DNA of 64,000 bases, taken from contig NZ_CAMAPC010000003.1 of assembly GCF_945859825.1 (NCBI RefSeq), positions 310,001 through 374,000 of the forward strand, read 5' to 3'. The position numbers and the translations under genes are program-made. This DNA is from Pseudoalteromonas holothuriae. Its GTDB lineage: Bacteria; Pseudomonadota; Gammaproteobacteria; Enterobacterales; Alteromonadaceae. The notes under the pieces were generated by a model, which saw only the letters and a program-made list of their open reading frames with translations, had not been told where the DNA came from and made no database searches. Positions 1 to 9,217 of the stretch are shown in pieces (positions within the stretch are counted from its first letter, which is position 1; each line of letters opens with the position of its first letter).

Positions 1-1
1 A

Positions 2-853
2 CTCATCTACAGCGTTATGTTTTGCTCTATTTTCGCTTTTTATGCTCCTGTAACGCTTTGTTATATTTACATATTATTCATCCATGGCTTATTTCTAGTT
101 TGCCATGCACTTTATTGGCAAACAGGCTGGCAATGGTCTCATGCTGGCATGTTCATGGCATTTCACTTTTTTGCTCTAGTGATGACTCAACGTATGATAA
201 GTGAGCGCAGCGCCAAAGAAGCACTGGCGTTGACCAATGCCAAATTAGAGGCAACACAGCAACTGCTAGGTAGTGCAGCTGCACAAAATGAACGCCTGCG
301 CTTAGCTAGAGATTTACACGATGAAATGGGGCACTCTCTAACATCACTTATCATTAATTTAGATATCGCAAGGCGCACCTGCTCTGATGAGCAAAAAACA
401 CAAATACAAGCCTGCTACGAACAAGCAAAACAAGCACTTGGTACAACACGAATAATTGTCAGCGATAATCGCGATGATATTGGCTTTGATTTAGTTACCT
501 GCTTAATACAGCTAGCAAAGCAAACGCCAAGGTTAGTCGTTAATATTGACATCACTCAGACCATAGATCACGTTCCGATAGATATCTCACAATGCATACT
601 AAAATGCACTCAAGAAGCTATCACTAACACGCTGAAACATGCTCCAACTGCCTCTGAAATAAATATTGCTTTACATCGTAACAATTCAGACCTTTTACTA
701 ACAATTACAGACAATGGGCAAGTTAAAGGACACATCAATTTTGGCAATGGATTAACAGGCATGCAAGAACGAGTAACACAAGTAAAAGGGCGGCTGAGTA
801 TAGATAAAACTATACAAGGGCTGAAGATCACCATTAGAGTACCTTATGAATAA
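2..853 (+). CDS. Sensor histidine kinase, NarL/DesK type (5' end outside window)
   Basis: The reading frame is open to the left edge, so the true start is probably upstream; the first visible ATG is at 17. The visible N-terminus is hydrophobic (about residues 1-55 from that Met) and looks like membrane segments. A HisKA_3 dimerisation domain follows, with the H-box ARDLHDEMGH; the phospho-acceptor is H101 counted from the Met at 17. The C-terminal HATPase domain shows an N-box (QEAITNTLKHA), a DNG motif and GNGLTGMQERV. It should autophosphorylate and pass phosphate to the response regulator encoded by the next gene, which it overlaps by 8 bp. The input signal cannot be inferred because the sensor part is incomplete. 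Confidence 0.9.
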   Translation, partial: LIYSVMFCSIFAFYAPVTLCYIYILFIHGLFLVCHALYWQTGWQWSHAGMFMAFHFFALVMTQRMISERSAKEALALTNAKLEATQQLLGSAAAQNERLRLARDLHDEMGHSLTSLIINLDIARRTCSDEQKTQIQACYEQAKQALGTTRIIVSDNRDDIGFDLVTCLIQLAKQTPRLVVNIDITQTIDHVPIDISQCILKCTQEAITNTLKHAPTASEINIALHRNNSDLLLTITDNGQVKGHINFGNGLTGMQERVTQVKGRLSIDKTIQGLKITIRVPYE

Positions 854-1493
854 AATAAAAATACACTTAGTTGATGACCAATCCCTAATAAGACAAGGCA
901 TGCGCTCACTGTTACAACTGACTCAAAATATCAGCGTGACAGGCGAGTCAAGTAGCGGTAACGCATTTTTACAGCTGCTATCACAAAAAAGTGTAGATGC
1001 CGATATTGTGCTGCTAGATATGCGCATGGAAGACGGCTCAGGCCTTGATGTACTTAACGCTCCGATAGCTCATCAAAGTCAGATTAAGTTCTTAATCTTA
1101 ACTACCTTTAACGAGAACAACTTTTTGCTCGGAGGAATGGAAGCCGGCGCAAGTGGGTACTTACTTAAAGACGTATCTCTTGAGGAACTTGTTGACGCTA
1201 TTGAGCGAGTGCAAGCAGGCGAAATCGTTCTACAAAATGAGTTAACTCAGCAGCTTTTAAAAGCTAAGCGTCAACCAGTTAAAACTCACATGCCATTGCT
1301 CACTGACAGAGAAATAGACATTTTAAAATTGATGGTGTCTGGTTTATCTAATAAAGAAATAGCAGCCAAAATTTTTAAAGCCGAAGGCACCGTTCGTAAC
1401 CATGTGTCTAATATTTTGAGTAAACTCGAAGTACGAGACCGTACGCAAGCGATACTCAAAACCTTAGAAATGGGACTATTGAATCAAGATTAA
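846..1493 (+). CDS. LuxR/NarL-family response regulator
   Basis: A 215-residue regulator with a receiver domain (about 1-120) and a LuxR-type helix-turn-helix (about 150-212). Acidic residues D10 and D11, phospho-acceptor D58 in VLLDMRM, T86/T87 and K108 in YLLKD make a complete receiver. The output domain reads LTDREIDILKLM, then GLSNKEIAAKIF and GTVRNHVSNILSKL, the usual NarL helix pattern. The start codon overlaps the kinase stop, so the two are translationally coupled and form one two-component system. Target genes are unknown; only an upstream gene cut off by the window edge, or the regulon elsewhere, could be controlled. Confidence 0.93.
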   Translation: MNKIKIHLVDDQSLIRQGMRSLLQLTQNISVTGESSSGNAFLQLLSQKSVDADIVLLDMRMEDGSGLDVLNAPIAHQSQIKFLILTTFNENNFLLGGMEAGASGYLLKDVSLEELVDAIERVQAGEIVLQNELTQQLLKAKRQPVKTHMPLLTDREIDILKLMVSGLSNKEIAAKIFKAEGTVRNHVSNILSKLEVRDRTQAILKTLEMGLLNQD

Positions 1494-1697
1494 TAATGTA
1501 AATACCTTTAAACCAACAGTTTTAGCCATAACTCGTATTAAAAGACTATAAAATAACGAAAACATGTAATAATACCGAATGATAGGAAGGAACTGGCTTA
1601 ATGAATAACTATATTACTTTGCGTTGATGTTATGTTGCTATTTTAGTTTTTAAACATGCCCATTTGCTAATAACGCCAATGTTAATATCTTGCGACT

Positions 1698-1785
1698 GAT
1701 AAACGGCTTAGTAACAAGGCAGAAATTTCGGTATATCGTTATTCTACATGAGCCATTGAGTTCACTAGAATGATCAATGTGTTAA
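1698..1785. repeat. Dispersed hairpin repeat A, copy 1
   Basis: The first of three similar intergenic segments in this window (others near 8791 and 9104). The shared core runs from GATAAACGGCTTAGTAACAA to CACTAGAATGATCAATG. The arms ATTCTACATGA (from 1741) and TCACTAGAAT (ending 1771) can pair into a stem, so this resembles a REP-type element. It lies in the 335 bp gap between the response regulator and the small gene ending at 1829; I see nothing else there. Confidence 0.7.
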
Positions 1786-1828
1786 TGAAATTGGTCTCAG
1801 TCGCTAGCTCGCGCGATTCATACGCCTC

Positions 1829-2113
1829 TCACGCCATGATAGAAATACCTTCAATCTCAGTCACTGTATTGGCATTGGCTCGCTCAATTATTTTCACTAA
1901 AGTAGACTGTATTGTTTCATCTTCTCTGGCGTCATTTTTACTTAAAAACTTTTGTTCTTGTGGCTGTGCGCCTTCTTCTAAAGTAAATGAAATAATCACT
2001 TCATTGGCACAGCTTGGTGTTTTTCCAAAGTATTCTAAAGAGATTTGAGGGTAGCCATTAAAGCCTTTTTTAACTTGCTTTGCGATACGTTTTTTTGCTT
2101 TCTCTACATTCAT
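1829..2113 (-). CDS. Conserved hypothetical protein, 94 aa
   Basis: A small, charged, soluble protein beginning MNVEKAKKRIAKQVKKGF. The frame can be extended 21 codons upstream, but the ATG at 2113 is preceded by AAGGGT at a suitable distance and begins the part that looks like a conserved protein, so I chose it. No signal peptide or membrane segment is visible. I recall similar uncharacterised proteins in Pseudoalteromonas and Shewanella, but no function. An open frame on the other strand covers the same DNA (1770-2048) and looks like a shadow. Confidence 0.7.
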   Translation of the reverse strand: MNVEKAKKRIAKQVKKGFNGYPQISLEYFGKTPSCANEVIISFTLEEGAQPQEQKFLSKNDAREDETIQSTLVKIIERANANTVTEIEGISIMA

Positions 2114-2262
2114 AACTGAACCCTTGTAATAGCTAAATCTGATTAGAATTGGCAAGCCAATATGACCAACCAACACGATGGTATAATCATTTATACCTAC
2201 GTTGTTAATTTTTTTGGATATCTACAACCAAGTTATGATGCAGGCACTGTATTAATTTAGAG

Positions 2263-2480
2263 TCAGCTAGCAATACCTGCAACAAATATAACGAGTAAAC
2301 TTGCTAAGCTAACACCAAATGCGGCACTGCGCGCAGCTTTAAATTTTTAGTAATAAAAAACCATATGCGCTAACCTTGCAGCTAAATAAGTCCAAGCACT
2401 GATATTAACAGCCCCAAAGCAACTCTGCCTTGGAGAAACAGCCGAATGACTGCCACAAATGCACACAGCAAAGAATTAGC
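2263..2480 (-). pseudogene. Degenerate MAPEG-like membrane protein remnant
   Basis: No intact gene fills 2114-2492, but the minus strand can be read as AVNISAWTYLAARLAHMVFYY, then an in-frame TAA, then KFKAARSAAFGVSLASLLVIF, ending at a TGA at 2263-2265. The W-x-x-x-A-R-x-A-H pattern followed by a hydrophobic helix resembles the C-terminal half of MAPEG-family membrane proteins. The internal stop and the lack of a readable N-terminal half indicate decay. The family call is from pattern memory and is uncertain. Confidence 0.42.
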
Positions 2481-2492
2481 ACGCCTTAGTCT

Positions 2493-4613
2493 TTAATGTT
2501 CAAAATAAAGTTCAAGCACTTCTTTTCTCGATGCAATCTGAATACTCATTAATAGATTTTCACCATCAGAATCAGTTACATAATCTATATTTTTAGGCAC
2601 ATCTCCGAATAGTTTAAATTCACCATCACTGAGTGAATATGACCACAACTCAAAGTCATCATTAATCCCATATATAATATCTTTATTTACAACGAAGCGC
2701 CTATCACTACCCTGTCCGTTTAGTGCCTCTATCAATTGGTCTTCGGCAGGCCCTGGATACCAAAAACGACCCATTAAGTCAGTAAATATTATATCTCCAC
2801 TGGTGTTTTTTTGTGCCCAAACAGCCGTTTTATCATAAATAACATGTTTGCTGGGGTTAACTAAATTAAGCTGCGCAAGCCGCTTTTTTCCATTAAACCA
2901 TATAAGTGTTAAAGCTGTTTGTTTAACACTATCCCAATGAAATAACTCATTAGCTGCGTGTTTTAAATCAAATTTATTAACTGTGCCATCTAAAAACAAT
3001 TGTACAAACTCTTTATCAGCATTGACTAAAATGCTCTTTCCATCTTTAGCCCATTGCAAGTCATATAAATAGGTATCCATAGAAAACTGACTCAGCTGCC
3101 GTGCTCCATTTTTATCTGCAATCCAAACTTGATCTTCACCTGAACGTTCAGATTTAAATGCAACAAGCTCACCTGAAGGCTGAAATTTTGCGCTATCTTC
3201 TGTTACATTTGAACGCTGTAAAACTGCATATACAGGTTCATCAGTATGTTGTTTAAGTTTGCCAATATCAGAAATTGGCATCGATATAATATCGCTATCG
3301 TAGTAACCTTTGATAGCCAGCATCTTGTTGCCGTGCGGATGAATTTTCGGCGTTCCAATAGGCTCATCTAATGGCAAACTGACTCTACTAACTGTACCAT
3401 CCGTTGCCAACATAAACAGACGTTTACCAATACTAAAAATTAACCGGTCATCCAAAGGTGAAAAATTAGGGTAAATAAATCGATACCTACCAATCCCTTC
3501 AGGGAGAATTATACGGTTGCTTGAGATCACCTCACCATTAGGCTTGAGCATGTCAATATAGTAGTGTCCATCACCATGAATACTGGTTAATGCTATCTGT
3601 CCCTTCTGTAGCGAAAAATCATAATCTATCACACTGCCATTTTCTATTTCATAAATGACCTCACTGCGATTTTGATCTACTGAGTAGTTAATGAGCTTCC
3701 AGCTATCTGAAGTTTGTTGCATGAGTGCAATATTATTGTTTGATAGCCAAATAGGGTTGCTGATCTTTGAGGTCTTACACTCCATCAATACCGTAGGCAA
3801 TTGTGAGCTATGTAATGCCTTGTTAAAATCTAAGTTGACCAGTTGATAGCATTTTTTTTGAGTAATTGGCTCAGCACAATCTCCGATAGAGATAAAAGTT
3901 AGCTTTTGTCCATCAGGCGAAAGACTATGGTTACTATATACGCCTAACTCTTTTGTTAACTGAAACTCTTGCTGAGATTTAATCTCTTTAGCCCAAATAT
4001 TATTAATACATTCTTGCTCTGAAAAACGATGGAAAACAATATATTGTCCATCGGGCGAATATATACCGGCACTTTCTTTATTATCTGTTGCGGTCAGCGC
4101 TCGCATGTGTGAAATAACTAACTGAGGCGCTGAATTATCAGCCATGTACCGATAACCAGTGGCGCCCAAGATCATAAGCATAAGTACGGTTAGCAACACC
4201 ATAGGAACCAACCTAAATTGAATCACACTTTGAAGTTTATCTGGGGCCTTTCTAGTCGAGTGTTTTGCATTGGCGCTTGTAATAGCAGGTTCTTCTTCGC
4301 CCCAGCGTACATTACACTCCAAGCTATAACCTTGCTTAGCATGCGTTTTGATATAAGCCTGATCTTTACCATCATCGCCAAATGCTCGCCTTAATTGGGC
4401 GATACTTCTTTGTAGTGTATTAGGTGACACAACCGTGCCTTGCCAAACGTGATCTAATAACGCATCTTGGCTTATCACTTTGCCTTGATTATTGGCTAAA
4501 TGAGTTAAAACACGCATTGCCTTTGGTGCTAAGGTTTGAGTTTCCTCATTTTTAGTGATTTGGTTTCTAGATAAATCAATAAAAAAATCCCCCACCCAAT
4601 ACTGCTGCACCAT
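2493..4613 (-). CDS. CadC/ToxR-like membrane regulator with TolB-type beta-propeller
   Basis: A 706-residue protein. Residues about 1-100 form an OmpR/PhoB-type winged helix (Trans_reg_C): TLAPKAMRVLTHLANNQGKV, then QDALLDHVWQGTVVSPNTLQ and the end segment KQGYSLE. A single membrane helix at about 135-155 follows. The remaining roughly 540 residues are periplasmic and carry repeats of the TolB/PD40 kind (SPDGQYIVFHRF, SPDGQKLTFIS, FSPLDDRLIFS, QPSGELVAFKS). This is the common Alteromonadales layout in which a periplasmic propeller senses something and the cytoplasmic domain binds DNA directly, without phosphorelay. No obvious target operon adjoins it; 4614-4863 has no gene. Confidence 0.88.
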   Translation of the reverse strand: MVQQYWVGDFFIDLSRNQITKNEETQTLAPKAMRVLTHLANNQGKVISQDALLDHVWQGTVVSPNTLQRSIAQLRRAFGDDGKDQAYIKTHAKQGYSLECNVRWGEEEPAITSANAKHSTRKAPDKLQSVIQFRLVPMVLLTVLMLMILGATGYRYMADNSAPQLVISHMRALTATDNKESAGIYSPDGQYIVFHRFSEQECINNIWAKEIKSQQEFQLTKELGVYSNHSLSPDGQKLTFISIGDCAEPITQKKCYQLVNLDFNKALHSSQLPTVLMECKTSKISNPIWLSNNNIALMQQTSDSWKLINYSVDQNRSEVIYEIENGSVIDYDFSLQKGQIALTSIHGDGHYYIDMLKPNGEVISSNRIILPEGIGRYRFIYPNFSPLDDRLIFSIGKRLFMLATDGTVSRVSLPLDEPIGTPKIHPHGNKMLAIKGYYDSDIISMPISDIGKLKQHTDEPVYAVLQRSNVTEDSAKFQPSGELVAFKSERSGEDQVWIADKNGARQLSQFSMDTYLYDLQWAKDGKSILVNADKEFVQLFLDGTVNKFDLKHAANELFHWDSVKQTALTLIWFNGKKRLAQLNLVNPSKHVIYDKTAVWAQKNTSGDIIFTDLMGRFWYPGPAEDQLIEALNGQGSDRRFVVNKDIIYGINDDFELWSYSLSDGEFKLFGDVPKNIDYVTDSDGENLLMSIQIASRKEVLELYFEH

Positions 4614-4863
4614 ATTTACTTACCTCTAAAAAATAGCTTTATAGCGAACCTACAATCTTTATTTACACTAACATAAACTCGTTTGCTACCAAATATAAAA
4701 CCAATAACATACTGAAAAAAATAGTTTTTATAAAATCAGTTAAACCAATGTTAGAGCAGGCATGTTACCTAAGCCTCATTGTAGCTAATCTAAGGCTAGC
4801 TTAACGTGCTTCGTTGAAGGACTTGAAATCCAATATAATTGGATAAATAAAGTGTCTCATGTT

Positions 4864-7407
4864 TTAGCAGTTGCGTTGCTTGATCGGTATAGGCACTTGC
4901 TGATATTTTTTAAGCATCTGCAAACATTCTTGTATCGGTTTAGCTGGGCTAAAAATAAAACCTTGTATTAAATGACAATCAAAATCGCAGAGCATTTGTA
5001 ATTGGTCTGACTGCTCAACCCCTTCTGCTATCACTTTTATACCTAACTGAGAACCTAAATCAACTAAGTACTTCACCATTATTTGCTTGTTACGGTCCTC
5101 ACCCATACTGTCCATGAACGACTTATCAATTTTGACAAAATCCACTTGATTTTCAATTAAGTTACTTAAAGAAGAGTAACCAGTACAAAAATCATCTAAA
5201 GCAATCTGAATCCCCTTTTTTCTCAACACTCTTAATACTCGCCACGTATACTTATTTGCGGCCATAGACTCTGTGACTTCTACTGTAAGGGCATGATAAG
5301 GCAAACCAAAACGCTCTATTGACTCTGGTATGAGCGCCATTTGATTGTTACTAGATTGAAATTCATTGATAGATCGGTTGATAGAAAAGCTAATATCTTT
5401 AAAACCTTTACTATGGACCATAGCAAGATCTCGGCAACTTGTTTCCAGCACGTACTGTCCGATTAAGTGGATCAAGCCAAACTCTTCAGCAATCGGAATA
5501 AAATACGCAGGAGATACAGTACCAAACTCATCATCAAACCAACGGATTAACGCTTCAAATTTTATTATCTTACTGGTTTTAATACATATCACAGGTTGGT
5601 AATACACGCTCAGAGCATCTGTTTTTAACGCGTGCTTAAGCTTATCTCTGTACTTTATTTTTTTCAGATAAGCGCTTTGTGTTGCTTCATCATGCAAGGC
5701 AACACATGATCTCCCCTGCTTTTTTGCGCTGCTCAACGCATGAGCAGCGTTACGTACCAAAGTTGGTCCATGTATTTTATTTTTTGCATCTAAATGAGCA
5801 ACGCCAATACTGACCGTCAATTCAATGGTAAGCTCATCAATCATATAAGGCTCACTTAGTCGCTGCTTTAATTGCTGGGCGTATTTAATAACCTGATCAG
5901 ACTGCAACTGCTGAATTAGCAACGCAAACTCATCACCACCATAACGGCTGACGATATCTTTTCTTTTTAGTGTACTTTGCAACCTATCAGCAACCGCTAT
6001 CAGTACTTTATCGCCAATTTCAGGGCCAAATATGTCATTAACTTCCTTAAATCGATCTAAGCCGATGAACACTAAAGATAGATTAAAAAACCCATAAGAC
6101 TTATCTAGGTACTTGTCTAGGCTGAGCATAAAACTACGTCTATTTAACAGCCCTGTAAGCGCTTCATGATTAGCATAAAAGGTAAGCTGAGCCTCATTTC
6201 GCTTCCAATTGCTAATATCTCGAAAAATAGCAACATAGTTTGTGATCTTCCCATCATCACCGCGCACTGCGTTTAAGGTAAGCTCCTCCGGAAACACCTG
6301 ACCGTTTTTTCTTCTATTGTATATTTCACCTTTCCAAAAGCCTGTTTGTTGCAGATGCTGCCACATACTTTTATAAAACTGTTTAGGTTGCTTCCCAGAT
6401 GATAAAATGGCGGGGTCTTCACCGTAAAGCTCTGCTGCACAGTACCCTGTTTGTTGTTCAAATGCGCGATTAACCATCATGATTTTGTTACGGTGATCTG
6501 TGATCATAAATGCTTCCGATGCATTCTCAAACACCACATTTGTTAGTTCTAATTGGCGATTCAATGACGAGGTATAAGTTACATCTTGAAGTGTTGCTCG
6601 AAGCACTCGCTCATTTACATGTTCATCGCTTAATTCAACTTCCCCAACGATATGCAATAACCCTTGCGTTGCGCTCATGTTCTTATGAGACACCAACATA
6701 TCAAACTTATTGATCTTACCTTGTCGGACAAGCTCAAGCTCTTTGGTGAGCTTTTGACTGTCGTCACAGTGTAAGTTAGCTAAAAAACAATCGAATGAAG
6801 CTTCATTGCTATCAATATGTAATAAACTCGACATCTGATGGCTAAACCAATGCTGATTCTGCGTTATGTACCAACTCCAAGAACACAGTTTTGCGATACG
6901 TTCGCCTTTGGCTAGTTGTTTCAAGAGCAGCTCTTTCGCTGCCATCTCTAAATTATGGCTAAGCTCCGTTGCAACAATCAAACTCAATTCCAAAAACCAT
7001 TGTTTATCTTTGTCACTTACGGTAAAAGGTTCATTAAACATACATACAAGTATGCCAACAGCTTTATTGTCTGGTGCACGCAACGTTACTCCCAAGTAAC
7101 TATGTATATCTAATACATTAAGTAGCTCATCTTTTGGGTAAAGCTGCTGTAATTTACTGTCTATTAAACAAACATAGTTTTGCTCCTTAGCATCGCTGCA
7201 AGGTGTGCCAGCTAACTCATATAAAAAGTTATCTCTAAGTTGGCCGTCATGTAAATAATGAAGTGTTTTTACCTGGCTCCCGTTATTAACAAATTTGCCA
7301 ATTACGCAATGTTCTGCTTTTAAACGTTGGTAAAGCGTATGCAGAGTATATTGATACCTTTGCTCAGTGCTTTGTAAGTTATAAAAGCGAGTGACAGACA
7401 AATCCAT
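4864..7407 (-). CDS. GAF-PAS-GGDEF-EAL cyclic-di-GMP turnover protein
   Basis: An 847-residue cytoplasmic protein. A GAF-like sensor occupies about 15-155, a degenerate PAS-like segment about 170-280, a clear PAS domain about 285-400 (FMITDHRNKIMMVNRAFEQQ), a GGDEF domain about 410-575 and an EAL domain about 590-840. The diguanylate cyclase signature is intact (RYGGDEFALL, 488-497) and the phosphodiesterase motif is intact (FEALIRW, 617-623), with KIDKSFMD and EGVE further on. The usual DDFGTGYSS loop reads DDFCTGYSS, a G-to-C change. Both activities are plausible, so net direction cannot be predicted. It is a single gene with no transmembrane segment. Confidence 0.92.
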   Translation of the reverse strand: MDLSVTRFYNLQSTEQRYQYTLHTLYQRLKAEHCVIGKFVNNGSQVKTLHYLHDGQLRDNFLYELAGTPCSDAKEQNYVCLIDSKLQQLYPKDELLNVLDIHSYLGVTLRAPDNKAVGILVCMFNEPFTVSDKDKQWFLELSLIVATELSHNLEMAAKELLLKQLAKGERIAKLCSWSWYITQNQHWFSHQMSSLLHIDSNEASFDCFLANLHCDDSQKLTKELELVRQGKINKFDMLVSHKNMSATQGLLHIVGEVELSDEHVNERVLRATLQDVTYTSSLNRQLELTNVVFENASEAFMITDHRNKIMMVNRAFEQQTGYCAAELYGEDPAILSSGKQPKQFYKSMWQHLQQTGFWKGEIYNRRKNGQVFPEELTLNAVRGDDGKITNYVAIFRDISNWKRNEAQLTFYANHEALTGLLNRRSFMLSLDKYLDKSYGFFNLSLVFIGLDRFKEVNDIFGPEIGDKVLIAVADRLQSTLKRKDIVSRYGGDEFALLIQQLQSDQVIKYAQQLKQRLSEPYMIDELTIELTVSIGVAHLDAKNKIHGPTLVRNAAHALSSAKKQGRSCVALHDEATQSAYLKKIKYRDKLKHALKTDALSVYYQPVICIKTSKIIKFEALIRWFDDEFGTVSPAYFIPIAEEFGLIHLIGQYVLETSCRDLAMVHSKGFKDISFSINRSINEFQSSNNQMALIPESIERFGLPYHALTVEVTESMAANKYTWRVLRVLRKKGIQIALDDFCTGYSSLSNLIENQVDFVKIDKSFMDSMGEDRNKQIMVKYLVDLGSQLGIKVIAEGVEQSDQLQMLCDFDCHLIQGFIFSPAKPIQECLQMLKKYQQVPIPIKQRNC

Positions 7408-7724
7408 AAGTTCTCACACCTTCTTGTGTTAATCAGACAAACAAAACGCCAAATAATAGTTTATTAAACTACCTATAACATATAGGTGGATCAACAAAGT
7501 TGCGAACACCAGTACAAAATCTCCGTTAAACAGTTGTTCCCTTTCATGAAATACCAAAAAAAGCTCGGAATTTTCAATCCATCGCTTTACTTTTATTGCT
7601 TAGAACTGTTGGTCAAAACACTTCTGAAGCTGCACTATTACGCATATTTTTACAGTTTCTTACTGGCTCTATTTACTTCAACCACAAATAATAGCGCCTT
7701 CAATAAATAACTCAGGGTTAAAAG
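7408..7724. other. Intergenic region between divergent genes
   Basis: This 317 bp gap lies between the divergently transcribed cyclic-di-GMP protein and the lipoprotein gene and must hold both promoters. A 74-codon open frame (7486-7710) is rich in Tyr, Phe and Leu, lacks a ribosome site and does not look like a protein. I see no recognisable operator. Confidence 0.5.
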
Positions 7725-8132
7725 ATGAAACACTTACTCATTGCGCTCACGACCACGGTATTTTTAGCAGCATGTGCACACCATGACGATGTTAGACCAG
7801 GAAGCAACAAACATTATGTTGTCGTTAAATCAGTAGACAGAAATAAAGGCATTAAAGAAGCCCTTGGTCAGGCAGAGCATTTTTGCGAAAAAAATGACAG
7901 CAAATTCATAGTAATAAACGAAAAAGTAGACTATCAGGGTGAAGAACCTGAAAAAGAATATTTAGACAACCACTCAACGGCAGAGTTTGTTACAGAAGCA
8001 AGTACATGGCTGTGGATACTCGGTGATGGTTATGTTGACGATGTTGCCGCCGTCACAACATTAGCTGGTGTGGCTGTACTTGACTCAATGGGTGCACCGT
8101 ACGTCATTACCGTGAATTTTCGATGCGCGTAA
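7725..8132 (+). CDS. Small lipoprotein of unknown function
   Basis: A 135-residue protein with a type II signal peptide: MKHLLIALTTTVFLAAC, lipobox LAAC, acylated Cys at residue 17. The mature part contains two further Cys (in HFCEKN and near the C-terminus in NFRCA) that could form a disulfide, and one weakly hydrophobic stretch (TLAGVAVL). Aspartate follows shortly after the lipidated Cys (AHHDD) but not at +2, so outer-membrane sorting is likely. AGGGTTAAAAG precedes the ATG. I do not recognise a family. It stands alone between gaps. Confidence 0.8.
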   Translation: MKHLLIALTTTVFLAACAHHDDVRPGSNKHYVVVKSVDRNKGIKEALGQAEHFCEKNDSKFIVINEKVDYQGEEPEKEYLDNHSTAEFVTEASTWLWILGDGYVDDVAAVTTLAGVAVLDSMGAPYVITVNFRCA

Positions 8133-8422
8133 AACCAACCTTGTTCATGTGCAGGTCGTCCAAATCGCGAAAATTTGGTTACGTTACCTGCCTTAAACAG
8201 AGTGTTATTGTCACACAAGCAAGCGTTATTCGCGTAGCTGCTATCAAACCACTGCAATACCCACAAACCAGCCTGCACTCCTATTATGTAAACTGCGTGA
8301 AATTAAATAAGTGAGGCATATTTTAAAATATCCTGATGCACCTTAAATCTTAACTCGCACTCTACCTACCAACTCGTTATAATTACCTGTAGGTGAGTTT
8401 AAAATTAAGCATTATTTCGTAT

Positions 8423-8608
8423 ATGAAAAACAAAAAAGTGAACCCTTTGGTGTCGCATTTTACCATTGCTTTGACTGTACTAGCGGCGATTTGGATGTTT
8501 ATAACAGATAAAGAAATGCTAGTAATTAGTAATTCTCTGGTGCTTATCTATGTTGTATATGCACTCGCATCGCGCATGATCAAAACACAAAAACCCAAAA
8601 AAAAGTAA
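8423..8608 (+). CDS. Small membrane protein, about 61 aa
   Basis: Begins MKNKKVNPLVSHF, with two hydrophobic stretches (FTIALTVLAAIWMFI and LVISNSLVLIYVVYALA) and a basic tail ending KTQKPKKK. This is consistent with two membrane helices and both ends in the cytoplasm. A GTG ten codons upstream (8393) is an alternative start; neither has a strong Shine-Dalgarno sequence, so the start is uncertain. Function unknown. Confidence 0.5.
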   Translation: MKNKKVNPLVSHFTIALTVLAAIWMFITDKEMLVISNSLVLIYVVYALASRMIKTQKPKKK

Positions 8609-8790
8609 CTCAATTTCAAAGCCCAATACAACATACTGAGCTTTAATTATAGCAATTGCATTTAATACTCTTCGCTAGCACTTTGCCTTGATTGGTTTAA
8701 TTCGCCGCTTCTCATCAATTTTGAGTAAGTGTGTTTACCAATGAGGTTCAAACAATAACTAAAAACCATCGACATCTACTCAGATTGCAC

Positions 8791-8878
8791 CAGATAAGTG
8801 GCTTAGTAACAAGATAAAATTTCGGGATGCCATAATTCAACATGAGTCACTTAGCTCACTAGAATGATCAATGTTTTA
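8791..8878. repeat. Dispersed hairpin repeat A, copy 2
   Basis: Matches copy 1 closely: AGATAAGTGGCTTAGTAACA near its left end and CTCACTAGAATGATCAATG at its right end, in the same orientation. The stem arms ATTCAACATGAG and CTCACTAGAAT have one mismatch compared with copy 1. It ends just before the putative promoter of the small-RNA candidate. Confidence 0.75.
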
Positions 8879-8893
8879 AAAAATTGATATAAT

Positions 8894-9065
8894 GGGGATT
8901 TTTTTACACGCAAAGTGGCAAACTTTATTATTGGTCCGGTTCATTGTCTAAAATTGCTATAAACCCTCGAGAAATAACTTTTGGACTAACGAAACTTTCT
9001 TTTTATAAGACAATTAAATTAAAAACTTGGATGCAAAGCCTCGCATTTGCGAGGCTTTATTTTTT
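8894..9065 (+). ncRNA. Candidate small RNA ending in an intrinsic terminator
   Basis: A perfect TATAAT at 8888-8893 is followed about 140 bp later by a strong intrinsic terminator, with no credible protein between. The 8944-9138 frame starts without a ribosome site and runs through the terminator stem, so I reject it as a gene. The -35 region is poor (TGATCA about 18 bp upstream). The gap of 609 bp (8609-9217) otherwise holds only the two repeat A copies. I do not recognise the RNA as a known family; this is a prediction from promoter and terminator only. Confidence 0.35.
9035..9065 (+). terminator. Strong intrinsic terminator
   Basis: AAAGCCTCGC and GCGAGGCTTT pair perfectly across a four-base loop and are followed by TATTTTTT. 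No protein gene ends just upstream, which is the main reason to suspect a non-coding transcript. Confidence 0.85.
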
Positions 9066-9103
9066 GGTTGATATAAAACTCTGTCTGCATTCATCGGAGA
9101 AGG

Positions 9104-9207
9104 CGGCAGATAAATGGCTTAGTAACCAAGTAACATAGTCATTCTACATCAGTCATTTTGACGCAATTAATGCATCATTTAGCACACTAGAATAATCAAT
9201 ATTTTAA
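9104..9207. repeat. Dispersed hairpin repeat A, copy 3
   Basis: Similar to the other copies (CAGATAAATGGCTTAGTAAC at the left, CACTAGAATAATCAATATT at the right) but with about 15 extra bases between the stem arms. It ends about 10 bp from the stop codon of the oligopeptidase gene, so it would lie in that gene's 3' untranslated region. Confidence 0.7.
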
Positions 9208-9217
9208 CCGTTAGTAC

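Noticed and set aside
1770..2048. Plus-strand open frame opposite the small gene at 1829-2113
   Set aside because: No ribosome site and Ser/Leu-rich translation typical of an antisense shadow; the minus-strand frame looks like a real conserved protein.
7486..7710. 74-codon open frame in the gap after the GGDEF/EAL gene
   Set aside because: No ribosome site and aromatic-rich low-complexity translation.
8944..9138. 64-codon open frame
   Set aside because: Runs through a strong terminator and into repeat A, with no ribosome site.
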